Shown here piece by piece: positions 1 to 8,635 of a stretch of 64,000 nucleotides of DNA. Where the stretch lies: positions 1 to 64,000 of the forward strand of contig CACGTM010000002.1 in NCBI GenBank assembly GCA_902575965.1, read 5' to 3'. Numbering within the stretch: the first letter of the stretch is position 1; every line of letters begins with the position of its first letter. Made by a program: the position numbers and the translations under genes. The stretch is from an uncultured Alphaproteobacteria bacterium (GTDB lineage: Bacteria; Pseudomonadota; Alphaproteobacteria; Rhodospirillales; Rhodospirillaceae). The notes beneath the pieces were generated by a model. The model was not told the origin of the DNA and ran no database searches. It worked only from the letters and a program-made list of their open reading frames with translations.

Positions 1-192
1 AGATTTAAATCTTCAGTTGGAGTTAATGGTTTAATAATTACCAAACTTGATGGATCCTCAAAAGGAGGAAGTTTAATTGGAATTACCGATAAGTTCCATC
101 TACCTATTCATTATGTTGGTATAGGTGAAAAAATAGATCAAATAGAACCTTTTAATGCTAAAGAGTTCTCAAATAGCCTTTTAGAAATTTGA
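1..192 (+). CDS. ftsY: FtsY, signal recognition particle receptor (3' end only)
   Basis: Only the last 63 codons are present; the gene enters from the left edge in frame 1 and stops at TGA 190-192. The translation contains the SRP-GTPase G4 motif TKLDGSSKGG and the C-terminal signature YVGIGEKIDQIEPFNAKEF, as in FtsY NG domains. FtsY docks ribosome-SRP complexes at the inner membrane and, with Ffh, delivers nascent membrane proteins to SecYEG. It converges on the NUDIX gene with a 5 bp gap. SRP54 (Ffh) has a similar G4 motif, but the PFNAxEF ending is FtsY-like. Confidence 0.9.
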   Translation, partial: RFKSSVGVNGLIITKLDGSSKGGSLIGITDKFHLPIHYVGIGEKIDQIEPFNAKEFSNSLLEI

Positions 193-197
193 TATAG

Positions 198-743
198 CTA
201 ATTTTCCCAGAAAAAAGATGGAGGTTCTTTTTTAGGTGGGAAAGAGTTTCTTTTAGCTGTTTCGTTAAAATCATTCAGAGCCCATACAACGCTTGGGAAA
301 GCTATTTCTTCCCATGGTATTTCTTTAAAACTGAAAAGTTTTGCATCAAGGCTTTCATAACCAGGGCTTAGGCTTTGAGATAGCATTTTAGCTCTAAAAA
401 CAATGTAAATTTGGGAGATCCTAGTTATGTTATATATCCCCAAGATACAATCAATTTGAACTCTCGCATTAGCTTCTTCCCAAGTTTCTCTTACTGCTCC
501 TTCTTCAATAGTTTCTCCCGTTTCTAAAAAACCTGCTGGTATTGTCCAATAACCTTTTTGAGGTTGTATGGCTCTCTTAACAAGTAATATTTTGTCCTCC
601 CAGGTAGAGACAGCCCCTACTACAACTTTTGGATTTAAGTAATTAACAAAACCACATTTTAAACAAACATCCCTCTCTCTATCATCGCCCTCAGGTACCT
701 GCCTTACAAATGTATGACAATTTTTTAGCTTGCTGTGATCCAT
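198..743 (-). CDS. NUDIX hydrolase with N-terminal zinc ribbon
   Basis: A 181-residue NUDIX hydrolase. A zinc-ribbon half site, CLKC, lies at residues 27-30, with Cys9/His10 upstream as possible further ligands. The NUDIX box spans about 71-93: G71-x5-E77-x7-R85-E86-x2-E89-E90, so the metal-binding REx2EE core is intact; the usual Gly after EEx is Asn. Proteins of this type hydrolyse nucleoside diphosphates linked to another moiety; the zinc ribbon resembles that of NADH-pyrophosphatase relatives, but the length fits the shorter ADP-ribose-type NUDIX proteins. The substrate cannot be read from sequence. The start is ATG at 743; the gene lies 70 bp downstream of secA on the same strand. Confidence 0.85.
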   Translation of the reverse strand: MDHSKLKNCHTFVRQVPEGDDRERDVCLKCGFVNYLNPKVVVGAVSTWEDKILLVKRAIQPQKGYWTIPAGFLETGETIEEGAVRETWEEANARVQIDCILGIYNITRISQIYIVFRAKMLSQSLSPGYESLDAKLFSFKEIPWEEIAFPSVVWALNDFNETAKRNSFPPKKEPPSFFWEN

Positions 744-813
744 TAGTATAACCCTTAAGTGGACTGTAAATTATTCTATTAGAACAATTTATTATATTAC
801 ATTAACAACATAC

Positions 814-3531
814 CTAAGATTCTCCTGACTTTCCATGACACCTTTTAAATTTCTTTCCTGAGCCGCAGGGACAAATTTCATTTCTAGAAACCTTACCCCA
901 TGTTGATGAATCATTTGGATCTCGGTTATTTGGCAATATCCTGGGCATTGACCTTTGAAGTTTTACCTGATCGACCCTTTTTTGTCTTTCAACATCATTT
1001 GATATGAACTTTGAACTTTGAAGGCCCGTAGGCTTTAATTGATCTTCTGATGGCTCATTTCGAACTTCTACCCTTGAAAGTATCTCCGTTACACGTCCCC
1101 TTAAAGACCCAAGCATCTCCTGAAACATAACAAAAGATTCTTTTTGATACTCCAACAAGGGTTGTTTTTGAGCATATGCCCTTAGATTAATAGAGCCTCT
1201 AAGAAAATCTAATTGCTGTAAATGATCCCTCCAACCATTATCAATCATCTGAAGCACAAGACTTTTCTCAACTTTTTTCATTATTTCAGGACCTACATTA
1301 TTCCTTTTTTCCTCCATTTTATCATCAGATAATTTGCAAAGCCTTTCATACACTTCTTGATTAGCTATACCCTCTTCAGAAAACCAATCAGAAAATGAAA
1401 TATCTAAGCCTAGCATACGTAAACTTTCCTCATGAAGTAACTTAGAGTCCCATTCTTGGTGCATAGCTTTTGCAGGCATTGAAGAGGAAACCAAATCATC
1501 AATTGTTTCCTTTCTCATATCAACAATAAGATCAGAGATATCTTCCGAGGACATAACATCTTTTCGTTGATCAAAAATAACTTTCCTTTGGTCGTTCATA
1601 ACATCATCATACTGCAAAAGATTTTTTCTTATATCAAAGTTTCTTGCTTCAACTTTTTCCTGCGCCTTTTCAATAGCTTTATTAATCCAGGGGTGAATAA
1701 TTGCCTCTCCATGTTCCAAGCCAAGGCGCTTAAGCATACCATCCATTCTATCCGATCCAAATATTCTCATAAGGTCATCCTGTAGCGAAAGAAAGAATCT
1801 TGAAGAACCAGGGTCTCCTTGCCTACCAGAACGTCCCCTTAGCTGGTTATCAATTCTTCTGCTTTCATGTCTTTCAGTCCCTATGACAAAAAGGCCACCT
1901 GCCTCTATTGCCGTTTCCTTATCAACTTTAACTTTTAGAGCAATTTTCTCGCGTTCTTGCTGGGATAAGACTCTACCCTTATTTTTCTCCTCATTCTCAA
2001 TTAATATTTCAACATTACCCCCAAGTTGAATATCTGTTCCGCGCCCAGCCATATTAGTTGCAATAGTTACTGCACCAGGAACACCTGCTTGGGCTATGAT
2101 ACTCGCTTCTTTTTCATGATACTTTGCATTTAAAACCTCAGTTTTAACTTTTAATTTTTTCTTAAGAAGTTTTGCAAGTTTCTCTGATTTTTCAATAGAG
2201 ACAGTTCCAACTAAAACCGGTTGATTCTTACTGTTACATTCCTCGATCAACTCAACAATGGCCTCGTTTTTTTCATCTTCAGTTCTATAAACCTCATCAT
2301 TAGCATCAATACGTACTTGTGGGAGATTGGATGGAACTGAAACGACCTCTAAAGCATAAATCTGTGCAAATTCTTCTGCCTCAGTCATTGCAGTTCCAGT
2401 CATACCAGCTAATTTAGGGTACATTCTAAAATAATTTTGATAAGTTATGCTTGCTAAAGTTTGATTCTCGTTTTGAACTGGTACATTTTCTTTTGCTTCT
2501 ATTGCTTGATGTAACCCCTCAGACAGTCTCCTCCCTTCCATAACTCTTCCCGTAAACTCATCAATTAAATGAACTCTTTTATCTTTAACAAGATAGTGAA
2601 CGTCATATTGAAATAAATGGTGAGCTCTAAGACCTTGATTTACATGGTGAATAAGAGAAATATTTTGCAGGTCATAAAGTTGTCCATCATTAAGAATCCC
2701 CTCCTTAAAAAGTAAACTTTCAGCATGCTCAGACCCTTCGTCTGTTAGTGCAACTGAACGAGCTTTCTCATCTATCTCATAGTCATCTTTATTAAGCATA
2801 GGAATTATCTTATCTACTTGATTATACAAGTCAGTCTTATCCTGTGATGGCCCTGAGATAATCAGAGGAGTTCTAGCTTCGTCGACTAAAATTGAGTCTA
2901 CCTCATCAACAATTGCAAAAGAAAAGGGTCTTTGCACCATATCGTCAATCGTAAACTTCATGTTGTCTCTTAAGTAATCAAAACCATATTCATTATTTGT
3001 TCCATAAGTAACATCGCATCTATACGCATCTTTTCTATCTTGGTCAGACATGCCACCTTGAATACAGCCAACTGATAAGCCCAAAAAACTGTATATTTGC
3101 CCCATCCATTCAGCATCACGATTTGCCAAATAGTCATTAACAGTAATTACATGTACACCATTTCCTGTAAGTGCATTCAAATACACCGGAAGAGTTGCAA
3201 CCAAGGTCTTTCCCTCTCCAGTACCCATTTCTGCAATTTGCCCCCTATGAAGTATTACGCCCCCCATGAGCTGAACATCATAATGTCGCTGGCCAAGAGT
3301 ACGCTTCGATACCTCTCTTACGGTAGCAAAAGCATCGACAAGGACAGTGTCCAATGTTTCTCCATTAGATACTCTTGTTTTTAAATCTGATGTTCGAGAC
3401 TGTAATGATGAGTTATCAAGCTTCTCAAGGTCTCTTTCCAGCTTGTTTACTTCATCAATAAGTGGGCGTAATTTTTTTATTATTTTATCATTACTGGTTC
3501 CAAATAATGTTTTGGAAAGGGCGCCTAGCAT
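814..3531 (-). CDS. secA: SecA, preprotein translocase ATPase
   Basis: Full-length SecA (905 aa), the motor that pushes unfolded preproteins through SecYEG. Visible features: Walker A GTGEGKT at residues 103-109, the DEAD-type Walker B region [20 protein letters not shown], helicase motif [10 protein letters not shown], the RGRSGRQGD motif, and a C-terminal SEC-C zinc site ([13 protein letters not shown], about residues 887-899) that in other species contacts SecB and ribosomes. The start is ATG 3531, divergent from argJ across a 125 bp gap that must hold both promoters. Length and domain order are normal for alphaproteobacterial SecA. Confidence 0.98.
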   Translation of the reverse strand: MLGALSKTLFGTSNDKIIKKLRPLIDEVNKLERDLEKLDNSSLQSRTSDLKTRVSNGETLDTVLVDAFATVREVSKRTLGQRHYDVQLMGGVILHRGQIAEMGTGEGKTLVATLPVYLNALTGNGVHVITVNDYLANRDAEWMGQIYSFLGLSVGCIQGGMSDQDRKDAYRCDVTYGTNNEYGFDYLRDNMKFTIDDMVQRPFSFAIVDEVDSILVDEARTPLIISGPSQDKTDLYNQVDKIIPMLNKDDYEIDEKARSVALTDEGSEHAESLLFKEGILNDGQLYDLQNISLIHHVNQGLRAHHLFQYDVHYLVKDKRVHLIDEFTGRVMEGRRLSEGLHQAIEAKENVPVQNENQTLASITYQNYFRMYPKLAGMTGTAMTEAEEFAQIYALEVVSVPSNLPQVRIDANDEVYRTEDEKNEAIVELIEECNSKNQPVLVGTVSIEKSEKLAKLLKKKLKVKTEVLNAKYHEKEASIIAQAGVPGAVTIATNMAGRGTDIQLGGNVEILIENEEKNKGRVLSQQEREKIALKVKVDKETAIEAGGLFVIGTERHESRRIDNQLRGRSGRQGDPGSSRFFLSLQDDLMRIFGSDRMDGMLKRLGLEHGEAIIHPWINKAIEKAQEKVEARNFDIRKNLLQYDDVMNDQRKVIFDQRKDVMSSEDISDLIVDMRKETIDDLVSSSMPAKAMHQEWDSKLLHEESLRMLGLDISFSDWFSEEGIANQEVYERLCKLSDDKMEEKRNNVGPEIMKKVEKSLVLQMIDNGWRDHLQQLDFLRGSINLRAYAQKQPLLEYQKESFVMFQEMLGSLRGRVTEILSRVEVRNEPSEDQLKPTGLQSSKFISNDVERQKRVDQVKLQRSMPRILPNNRDPNDSSTWGKVSRNEICPCGSGKKFKRCHGKSGES

Positions 3532-3656
3532 GGTTACCTCAAATTGTGTTATTAAACTCTAAATAAAACTTTTTTTGGGCTCAAAATAACCCAATTTAAT
3601 TCATAATATTACGTTAAAGGTAATATATATGAAATTTAATATGAATCGAGGGCTTA

Positions 3657-4889
3657 ATGCAAAAAGACTCACATATAAAAAAATTTAAAAGCTTTCCTAA
3701 ACTTCCAAAAATTAATGGCTTTAGGTTATCTTCTTGTAATGCAAACATAAGATATGAGGGACGTCATGATCTCATGCTTGCTGAGTTTATTTCTGGCACT
3801 TCAGTTGGAGGTATTATGACCAGTTCACAGGTTATTGGAGCGCCCGTGAAATGGAATAAAAAAATAATTTCACATGGCAAAGCCCGAGCATTGGTTGTTA
3901 ATTCTGGAATTGCAAATGTATTTACAGGAAAAGATGGTGATTTAGCTGTACTTAGAACTGCTAATAAAGTCTCAGAAGAACTAAATTGTAATTTAGATGA
4001 GGTTTTTATAGCGTCGACCGGCACAATTGGAGAATATTTAGATGATAGTAAAATTACCAATAAAATAGGTTGGCTTTTATCTAACCTAAAAAAAGATAAT
4101 TGGGAAAATGCTGCAAATTCTATTCTAACAACTGATACTTTTCCAAAAGGTACTTCACAGTCTTGCCAAATTGACGGAACTGACGTTCAAATTGCGGGTA
4201 TTGCAAAAGGATCAGGAATGATTGCGCCAGATATGGCTACAATGCTAGCCTTCATAATAACCGATGCAAATTTATCATCTAACTTAATACAAGAATTAAT
4301 AAAAAATGGTAATGAAAAAAGTTTTGGATGCATTACTGTTGATAGCGACACTTCAACTTCAGATACCCTTTTAATGTTCTCAACAAATCAAGCAAATCAC
4401 GAGAGAGTTTTTGATATAAATGACCCCAGATTAAAAGACTTTGCCTTAGCCCTCGATCAGGTCTTGATTGATTTAGCAAAAAAAATTGTAATAGACGGAG
4501 AGGGGGCAAAAAAATTTATTCAAATTAATACCAGAGGGGCTGTAAGCAATAGCTCTGCAAAAAAAATAGGGCTTAGCATAGCAAACTCTCCTCTTGTAAA
4601 GACAGCAATAGCAGGAGAAGATGCTAATTGGGGAAGGGTTGTGATGGCAATTGGAAAATCAGGAGAAAAAGTAGATGCTGGACAAATTAGTGTTTCATTT
4701 GGGAGTTTCCAACTAGCCTCAAAAGGAGAGAAAGTAAAAAAGATTGATGAGGTCAAAATAGCAGAGTATTTAAAAGGCGAGTTCATAGAAATATTTGTAA
4801 GTGTTGGAAATAACGATGGAGAATCTACAGTTTGGACCTGTGATCTCACTCGCGAATATATAGCAATTAATGCAGACTATAGAACATAA
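3657..4889 (+). CDS. argJ: ArgJ, bifunctional ornithine acetyltransferase / N-acetylglutamate synthase
   Basis: ArgJ of 410 aa, which moves the acetyl group from N-acetylornithine to glutamate (cyclic arginine pathway) and may also make N-acetylglutamate from acetyl-CoA. The autoproteolysis site lies in KGSGMIAPDMATMLAF, with Thr195 as the new N-terminal nucleophile of the beta chain; the oxyanion motif STGTIGE is at about 120-126. The start is ATG 3657, divergent from secA. It heads a run argJ - mutT - cinA-like with overlapping ends, so these are probably co-transcribed. ArgG, another arginine-pathway enzyme, is far away at 52.9 kb. Confidence 0.96.
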   Translation: MQKDSHIKKFKSFPKLPKINGFRLSSCNANIRYEGRHDLMLAEFISGTSVGGIMTSSQVIGAPVKWNKKIISHGKARALVVNSGIANVFTGKDGDLAVLRTANKVSEELNCNLDEVFIASTGTIGEYLDDSKITNKIGWLLSNLKKDNWENAANSILTTDTFPKGTSQSCQIDGTDVQIAGIAKGSGMIAPDMATMLAFIITDANLSSNLIQELIKNGNEKSFGCITVDSDTSTSDTLLMFSTNQANHERVFDINDPRLKDFALALDQVLIDLAKKIVIDGEGAKKFIQINTRGAVSNSSAKKIGLSIANSPLVKTAIAGEDANWGRVVMAIGKSGEKVDAGQISVSFGSFQLASKGEKVKKIDEVKIAEYLKGEFIEIFVSVGNNDGESTVWTCDLTREYIAINADYRT

Positions 4890-5316
4890 CATGTTGTTAG
4901 TAGTTGCAGGTGTAATTATAAATAATAATAATAAAGTCTTAATAAGTAAAAGACCGGAAGGTAAACATCTAAGTAACTTATGGGAATTTCCCGGAGGGAA
5001 AATAAAAAAAGGTGAAACTCCAGAGAAAGCCCTAGAAAGAGAGCTAAAAGAAGAACTTGATATTTCCATTAATACAGACAAGTTAAAACCAATTACATTT
5101 GCATCCCACTCTTACAAAGAATTTCACCTACTGATGCCCCTTTTCTTATGTGAGCAATGGGGTGGCAATGTTAAGCCAATGGAAAATCAAGAAATTAGGT
5201 GGATAGAACCCGAGGCAATTATAAATTACCCAATGCCTCCTGCAGATAAGCCTCTAATTAAAAACCTAATAAATTGGTTGGAATACAATTATTCAATATT
5301 AAAAAAGGCAAGATGA
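4870..5316 (+). CDS. mutT: MutT-type 8-oxo-dGTP diphosphatase
   Basis: A small NUDIX enzyme of 148 aa. The NUDIX box begins at G43 and contains E49 and the REx2EE core (R57-E62). The preceding NLWEFPGGK is the MutT signature, typical of enzymes that remove oxidised dGTP from the nucleotide pool. The ATG at 4870 overlaps the argJ end by 20 bp. A second ATG at 4891, just after the argJ stop, gives a protein starting MLLVVAGVI, which matches the usual MutT N-terminus as well or better; neither has a clear ribosome-binding site. It shares an ATGA overlap with the next gene, suggesting translational coupling. Confidence 0.9.
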   Translation: MQTIEHNMLLVVAGVIINNNNKVLISKRPEGKHLSNLWEFPGGKIKKGETPEKALERELKEELDISINTDKLKPITFASHSYKEFHLLMPLFLCEQWGGNVKPMENQEIRWIEPEAIINYPMPPADKPLIKNLINWLEYNYSILKKAR

Positions 5317-6071
5317 AAATGAATAGAAATCTATCTGCTGCATTAATAGTAATTGGAAATGAGATTCTATCTGGTAGAACACAGGATTTAAATATAAAGT
5401 TTTTAGGTGGAGAACTTGGTAAAATAGGTATTTTCTTGAATGAGGTAAGAATAATTGCAGATAACGAAAATAAAATAATAAAAACTGTTCAAGAATTAAA
5501 AGATCGCCACAATTATGTTTTCACAACAGGAGGCATTGGGCCCACACATGATGACATCACTTCACTTTCAGTTGCCAAAGCATTTGGTGCTGAATTAGAA
5601 CTGCATGAACCATCAGCAAAAAAGATGAGAGAGCACTACGGCAGTAATTTAAACGAAGCTAGACTAAAAATGGCGCATATTCCATCAGGAGCTTCCCCAA
5701 TAGAAACAAAAATTACTTCTGCCCCTGGTTTTAAAATTGAAAATGTATTTGTTCTTGCAGGGGTTCCTATGATTGCAAAAGCAATGTTTGATGCTTTATT
5801 GCCAGAACTCTCAGTTGGGCCACCAATAATATCACGGTATATTGAAGCATTACTTGGGGAAGGAGATATCGCAAATCAACTTGAAAAAATACAAAATAAA
5901 TTTCCGGATACTGATATTGGCAGTTATCCTTTTTTTCGAAAAGGCGAGATTGGTTTGAGTGTAGTAGCAAAAGGCACTAATCCTGAAAAGATTAATAATA
6001 TTATTTATGAAGTAGAAAAGATAATTAAATCAAAAAACCGTAAGTACAAAATTGACGATGATGTTATTTAA
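5313..6071 (+). CDS. Molybdopterin-binding-domain protein, CinA/MoaB-like
   Basis: About 252 aa. Contains the molybdopterin-binding fold signatures VIGNEILSGRTQDLN near the N-terminus and TTGGIGPTHDD further on, the core of the COG1058 family. The nicotinamide-nucleotide amidase domain of full CinA is absent, so this is the short form common in alphaproteobacteria, annotated as competence/damage-inducible protein A; its substrate is uncertain. The ATG at 5313 overlaps the mutT stop as ATGA. A longer reading from 5274 would overlap mutT by 43 bp and adds residues the family lacks, so the shorter start is preferred. Confidence 0.85.
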   Translation: MKMNRNLSAALIVIGNEILSGRTQDLNIKFLGGELGKIGIFLNEVRIIADNENKIIKTVQELKDRHNYVFTTGGIGPTHDDITSLSVAKAFGAELELHEPSAKKMREHYGSNLNEARLKMAHIPSGASPIETKITSAPGFKIENVFVLAGVPMIAKAMFDALLPELSVGPPIISRYIEALLGEGDIANQLEKIQNKFPDTDIGSYPFFRKGEIGLSVVAKGTNPEKINNIIYEVEKIIKSKNRKYKIDDDVI

Positions 6072-6141
6072 AGGATACAATAACTGATAACGCAACTAAA
6101 ATGTTGAAAAAACTAAGATAAATGTTTAGGAAAGAAAATAT

Positions 6142-6228
6142 GCCCTCCTGGCGGAATTGGTAGACGCAACGGACTTAAAATCCGTTGTCCGAAAGGGCGT
6201 GCCGGTTCAAGTCCGGCGGAGGGCACCA
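6142..6228 (+). tRNA. tRNA-Leu (UAA)
   Basis: Class II tRNA cloverleaf of 87 nt. The acceptor GCCCTCC (6142-6148) pairs with GGAGGGC (6218-6224), followed by discriminator A and an encoded CCA. The anticodon stem ACGGA/TCCGT holds the loop CTTAAAA with anticodon TAA, the variable arm is long, as in tRNA-Leu, and the T-loop GTTCAAG is present. It lies downstream of the cinA-like gene; a TTGAAA at 6104-6109 could be part of its own promoter, but no good -10 follows. Confidence 0.97.
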
Positions 6229-6315
6229 ATTAAGTATAAATCTTAAAACCGACCAATATTCTCTAGAAAAATATTACTACTCAATAAAAGAATTTTATTA
6301 AACTGGATAATTTAG

Positions 6316-6807
6316 ATGAATAAAATAATTACAATTTTACTAGCCATGGTATTCATGATTAGCTGTGAGAGAGCAAAACCTGAAAATTCTTACCTAAACA
6401 TACAGAAACTAGAAGATGATTCACTTAATTTTGTTTACCCGCCGAATGAAAATATGAGAAGACTTGCAGAATTTACATGTCATATGAGTGTATTGTTATT
6501 TCAAAAAGAAACTATCGAAGCTATTAAACAAAGTGATAAGTGGAGACTCTTTTCCCTTGAAGCAGGAAAAAGTAATTTTCAAAATCTAATAAAATTAAGT
6601 ATTTTAGAAGAAAAAATAATTTGGCCAAACTTAAATATTCAAACCCCATTAGGAGAAAACAATAAAATAATTTTCCCAGAAACTCTCTCATCAAAGGAAG
6701 TTAAATACGACCGGCTTTTTTTGAAACGATCCGGCAAAAAAATTGAAATTCTACTTAATGATGATAGAGCAACATGCCTCTATCCCGTAGATACTTTCAG
6801 GCCTTGA
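6316..6807 (+). CDS. Hypothetical lipoprotein
   Basis: I do not recognise this 163 aa protein. Its N-terminus has a Lys followed by a hydrophobic stretch ending MVFMISC, a plausible though imperfect lipobox with Cys at about residue 17, so it is probably a lipid-anchored envelope protein. The mature part is mixed-charge with no repeats or known catalytic motif; there are further Cys residues (in EFTCHM and ATCLYP) that could form a disulfide. The start is ATG 6316, between tRNA-Leu and the convergent hsp20 gene, with no functional partner nearby. Confidence 0.65.
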   Translation: MNKIITILLAMVFMISCERAKPENSYLNIQKLEDDSLNFVYPPNENMRRLAEFTCHMSVLLFQKETIEAIKQSDKWRLFSLEAGKSNFQNLIKLSILEEKIIWPNLNIQTPLGENNKIIFPETLSSKEVKYDRLFLKRSGKKIEILLNDDRATCLYPVDTFRP

Positions 6808-6827
6808 TGGCTCTAATTAATGAATAT

Positions 6828-6881
6828 ATGGCGCCCTTGTTTACCAAAAACAGATTTAAAGATATTAAACAAAGGCACCAT
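6828..6881 (-). repeat. Long inverted repeat (stem-loop) 3' of the small heat-shock gene
   Basis: Arms 6828-6843 and 6866-6881 are 16 nt long and match at 14 of 16 positions. Read as minus-strand RNA, both mismatches become G-U wobbles, so the whole 16 bp stem can form in an hsp20 read-through transcript, with a 22 nt loop. On the plus strand the same positions are C-A mismatches. It sits 17 nt beyond the hsp20 stop; there is no U tract directly after it, so it is not a classical intrinsic terminator. Possible roles are 3'-end protection or factor-assisted termination. Confidence 0.6.
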
Positions 6882-6897
6882 TTATGATACTCAACAA

Positions 6898-7347
6898 TTA
6901 GGCAGCTTTATTAGTAATTTTATGTTCTTGCAAAATCTTTATTGTCTTTGGTTGAAGTGCTTGAGGTATTTCACGTTTCAGAGAGATTTCCAAAAGACCG
7001 TTATGCATGTTAGCTCTAACAACCTCCATAAAATCAGCTAGTTGGAAAGATCTCTTAAAGCCTCGTCTAGATATTCCTCGATAAATAAATTTATTTACAT
7101 CTGATTCTTTTTTCTTAATTGATTTAATAGTTAAAGTATTATTTTCTAATGTAACATCTAGTTCTTCTATTGAAAAACCTGCAAGAGCAAAAATTATCCT
7201 ATATTCATTTTCGCTATCTTTGATAATGTTATGTGGTGGGTAAGTTAATCCTAAATCAGCATGACTAGAAGCGCCCTCTAAAATAGAATTTATTCTGTCA
7301 AAACCAACAGAAGTGCGAAATAATGTATTTAAATTAATATTTTGCAT
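6898..7347 (-). CDS. Small heat-shock protein (Hsp20/IbpA family)
   Basis: A 149 aa alpha-crystallin-domain chaperone. The N-terminus FDRINSILEG resembles IbpA/HspA proteins, the alpha-crystallin domain covers roughly residues 40-135, and the conserved C-terminal strand appears as ANMHNGLLEISLKRE. The C-terminal I-x-I type motif may be TIKIL. Such proteins hold unfolding proteins for DnaK/ClpB. The start ATG at 7347 is preceded by a very strong AGGAGG. The leader carries a promoter of heat-shock type and a structured UTR (separate entries), so control is probably both transcriptional and by RNA melting. Confidence 0.93.
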   Translation of the reverse strand: MQNINLNTLFRTSVGFDRINSILEGASSHADLGLTYPPHNIIKDSENEYRIIFALAGFSIEELDVTLENNTLTIKSIKKKESDVNKFIYRGISRRGFKRSFQLADFMEVVRANMHNGLLEISLKREIPQALQPKTIKILQEHKITNKAA

Positions 7348-7440
7348 AATATCCTCCTAAAGCGATATTTAGTTAATAAAATTTCCTGTGAGCTTCAAAG
7401 CCTCACAAAATCGTAGCATAAAGCCCTGACGGCGCTTTAC
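7348..7440 (-). promoter_or_regulatory. Candidate ROSE-type RNA thermometer in the hsp20 5' UTR
   Basis: Read on the minus strand the leader folds into three hairpins. First: TAAAGC/GCTTTA with an inner CC/GG (7419-7439). Second: GTGA-(G)-GCT/AGC-TCAC, loop TTGA (7388-7406). Third: AUAUC/GAUAU (7349-7368), in which UCGCU faces the Shine-Dalgarno AGGA, allowing the U-A, C-G, G-G, U-A arrangement described for ROSE elements (motif U[U/C]GCU). The likely transcription start lies just before the first hairpin. The arrangement is seen directly; temperature response is inferred from the ROSE family. Confidence 0.7.
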
Positions 7441-7448
7441 ATCACTTG

Positions 7449-7476
7449 ATATAGTTAAAGTTTTAGCTATTTCAAC
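7449..7476 (-). promoter_or_regulatory. Candidate heat-shock (RpoH-like) promoter of hsp20
   Basis: On the minus strand: GTTG (7473-7476), an 18 nt spacer, then CTATAT (7449-7454). The alphaproteobacterial sigma-32 consensus is close to CTTG-N17/18-C(C/T)(T)AT, and the htpG promoter in this window has the same N18 spacing. The -35 half also reads TTGAAA, so a housekeeping promoter cannot be excluded. Predicted start of transcription is near 7441, just ahead of the structured leader. Confidence 0.5.
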
Positions 7477-7504
7477 TGATTAAATGATTAAATAATTAAT
7501 TTTC

Positions 7505-8479
7505 TTATTTAAAAGGCTGGGGCTTCATTTCCCTAGCGTAAACCTCATAGCTGGAAACGTTTGGAACTTTCCATTCAGTAGGAGCTTTAAAATAATCTGG
7601 GAAATTGTCTTTGGTATAAGCGTATATGTGCGGTGGCAGACTCTCTACCCCTTCACTCATTTTCCTAGTTATAGTTTTGTAGAAGAGATGCCCGCTTCTT
7701 TGTCCCATTAGCATCCACGGGAGCCATGGAGCAATTCTTTGCCATGAGCCAGTTACTTGTATTGATGTTTTCTCAGGATCAGTCAATTCTGATATTTTTG
7801 TATGTAATTGGATAGCCTCCATAACCTGGGTAATTGTGCCATGAGACTCTCTAGGCCACTTTTCTGGAAGTAATGTAGCTGGTACGGTTGTGTTAACACC
7901 AAAGTCTACTACTGCATTGTCTCCAATTAGCAACCATGGAAAAATAAAATCCTTAGTAACTTTTTTTGGCCCTATCATAAATGAATATGTAGGAGCCCAT
8001 ACTGAATTTACTGCATCATTATGTACGGGTACAACTCGCACCTTTTCATCAATAATAGGATTATGCCATTCCTCTAAAATCTCACCTGATTTTAAATCGG
8101 TATAATAAGCTACTTCTTTATGAAATTTCTGCCATTTGTAGTTACCTATTTGGTGAGTTCTAGTAACCCCAAATCCTTCATATCCAAACAAAGGTTCAAG
8201 TTTTGTATCTTGTCCCAAATAAGCAAGGACATCCCCTTTGAAGTAACCTAAGGTTTCAACTTCGGGTCGAGTGTCAGCCATTAGTTTACAAAATGCCAGT
8301 GTATTATGGGTTGGATCATTTGGGTCAAAAGCACCTGAGAAACCCAAATCCGTATTATAATTTTCAATCTTGTTTTTGACACTTGAAAAACTTTTTTGAG
8401 AAGCCAAGACAACCCCAAGCGAAGCACCAAGAAGACTTCTTCGATTTAACAGATACTTATCAATTGAAGAAATGATCAT
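7505..8479 (-). CDS. DUF1838 family protein, exported by Tat
   Basis: A 324 aa protein with a Tat-type leader (NRRSLLGASLG at about residues 12-22, then a hydrophobic stretch). The body matches my memory of the DUF1838 family: LFGYEGFGVTR, YTDLKSGEILEEW, a W-rich block RIAPWLPWMLMG followed by HLFYKT, and a C-terminal PDYFKAPTEW. The family has no settled biochemical function and is common in marine and sphingomonad-like bacteria. It stands alone, divergent from the TRAP permease genes with a 156 bp gap that could hold a shared operator. The start is ATG 8479. Confidence 0.8.
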   Translation of the reverse strand: MIISSIDKYLLNRRSLLGASLGVVLASQKSFSSVKNKIENYNTDLGFSGAFDPNDPTHNTLAFCKLMADTRPEVETLGYFKGDVLAYLGQDTKLEPLFGYEGFGVTRTHQIGNYKWQKFHKEVAYYTDLKSGEILEEWHNPIIDEKVRVVPVHNDAVNSVWAPTYSFMIGPKKVTKDFIFPWLLIGDNAVVDFGVNTTVPATLLPEKWPRESHGTITQVMEAIQLHTKISELTDPEKTSIQVTGSWQRIAPWLPWMLMGQRSGHLFYKTITRKMSEGVESLPPHIYAYTKDNFPDYFKAPTEWKVPNVSSYEVYAREMKPQPFK

Positions 8480-8506
8480 CTAATACACCTAACCTATTGT
8501 TTCACT

Positions 8507-8524
8507 TAGCACTTGAAAATGCTA
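8507..8524. promoter_or_regulatory. Short inverted repeat between DUF1838 gene and dctQ
   Basis: TAGCA...TGCTA, 5 bp arms around an 8 nt centre, located in the 156 bp divergent gap, 27 bp from the DUF1838 start codon. Its position fits an operator for either gene. It is short enough to be chance, and no regulator gene lies next to it. Confidence 0.25.
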
Positions 8525-8635
8525 TATCATATTAGACTAAAGTATGGTCTTGTCATCATAATTTTTTAAAATAAATATGAAGTTAAGTAAATTAACGGCA
8601 ATCTAAAGTTAATTTGATTTGGTAAGTAATTTAAA

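Noticed and set aside
3575-3594. TTGGG...CCCAA hairpin in the secA-argJ gap
   Set aside because: Only 5 bp arms and a 10 nt loop, with T run on the wrong side for a terminator; no match to a known riboswitch.
5274-5312. Longer N-terminus for the cinA-like gene
   Set aside because: It overlaps mutT in another frame and adds residues not found in the family; the ATGA at 5313 is the usual coupling.
6820-7041. Plus-strand frame opposite the hsp20 gene
   Set aside because: It covers the antisense of a conserved chaperone and the stem-loop, and has no ribosome-binding site or recognisable domain.
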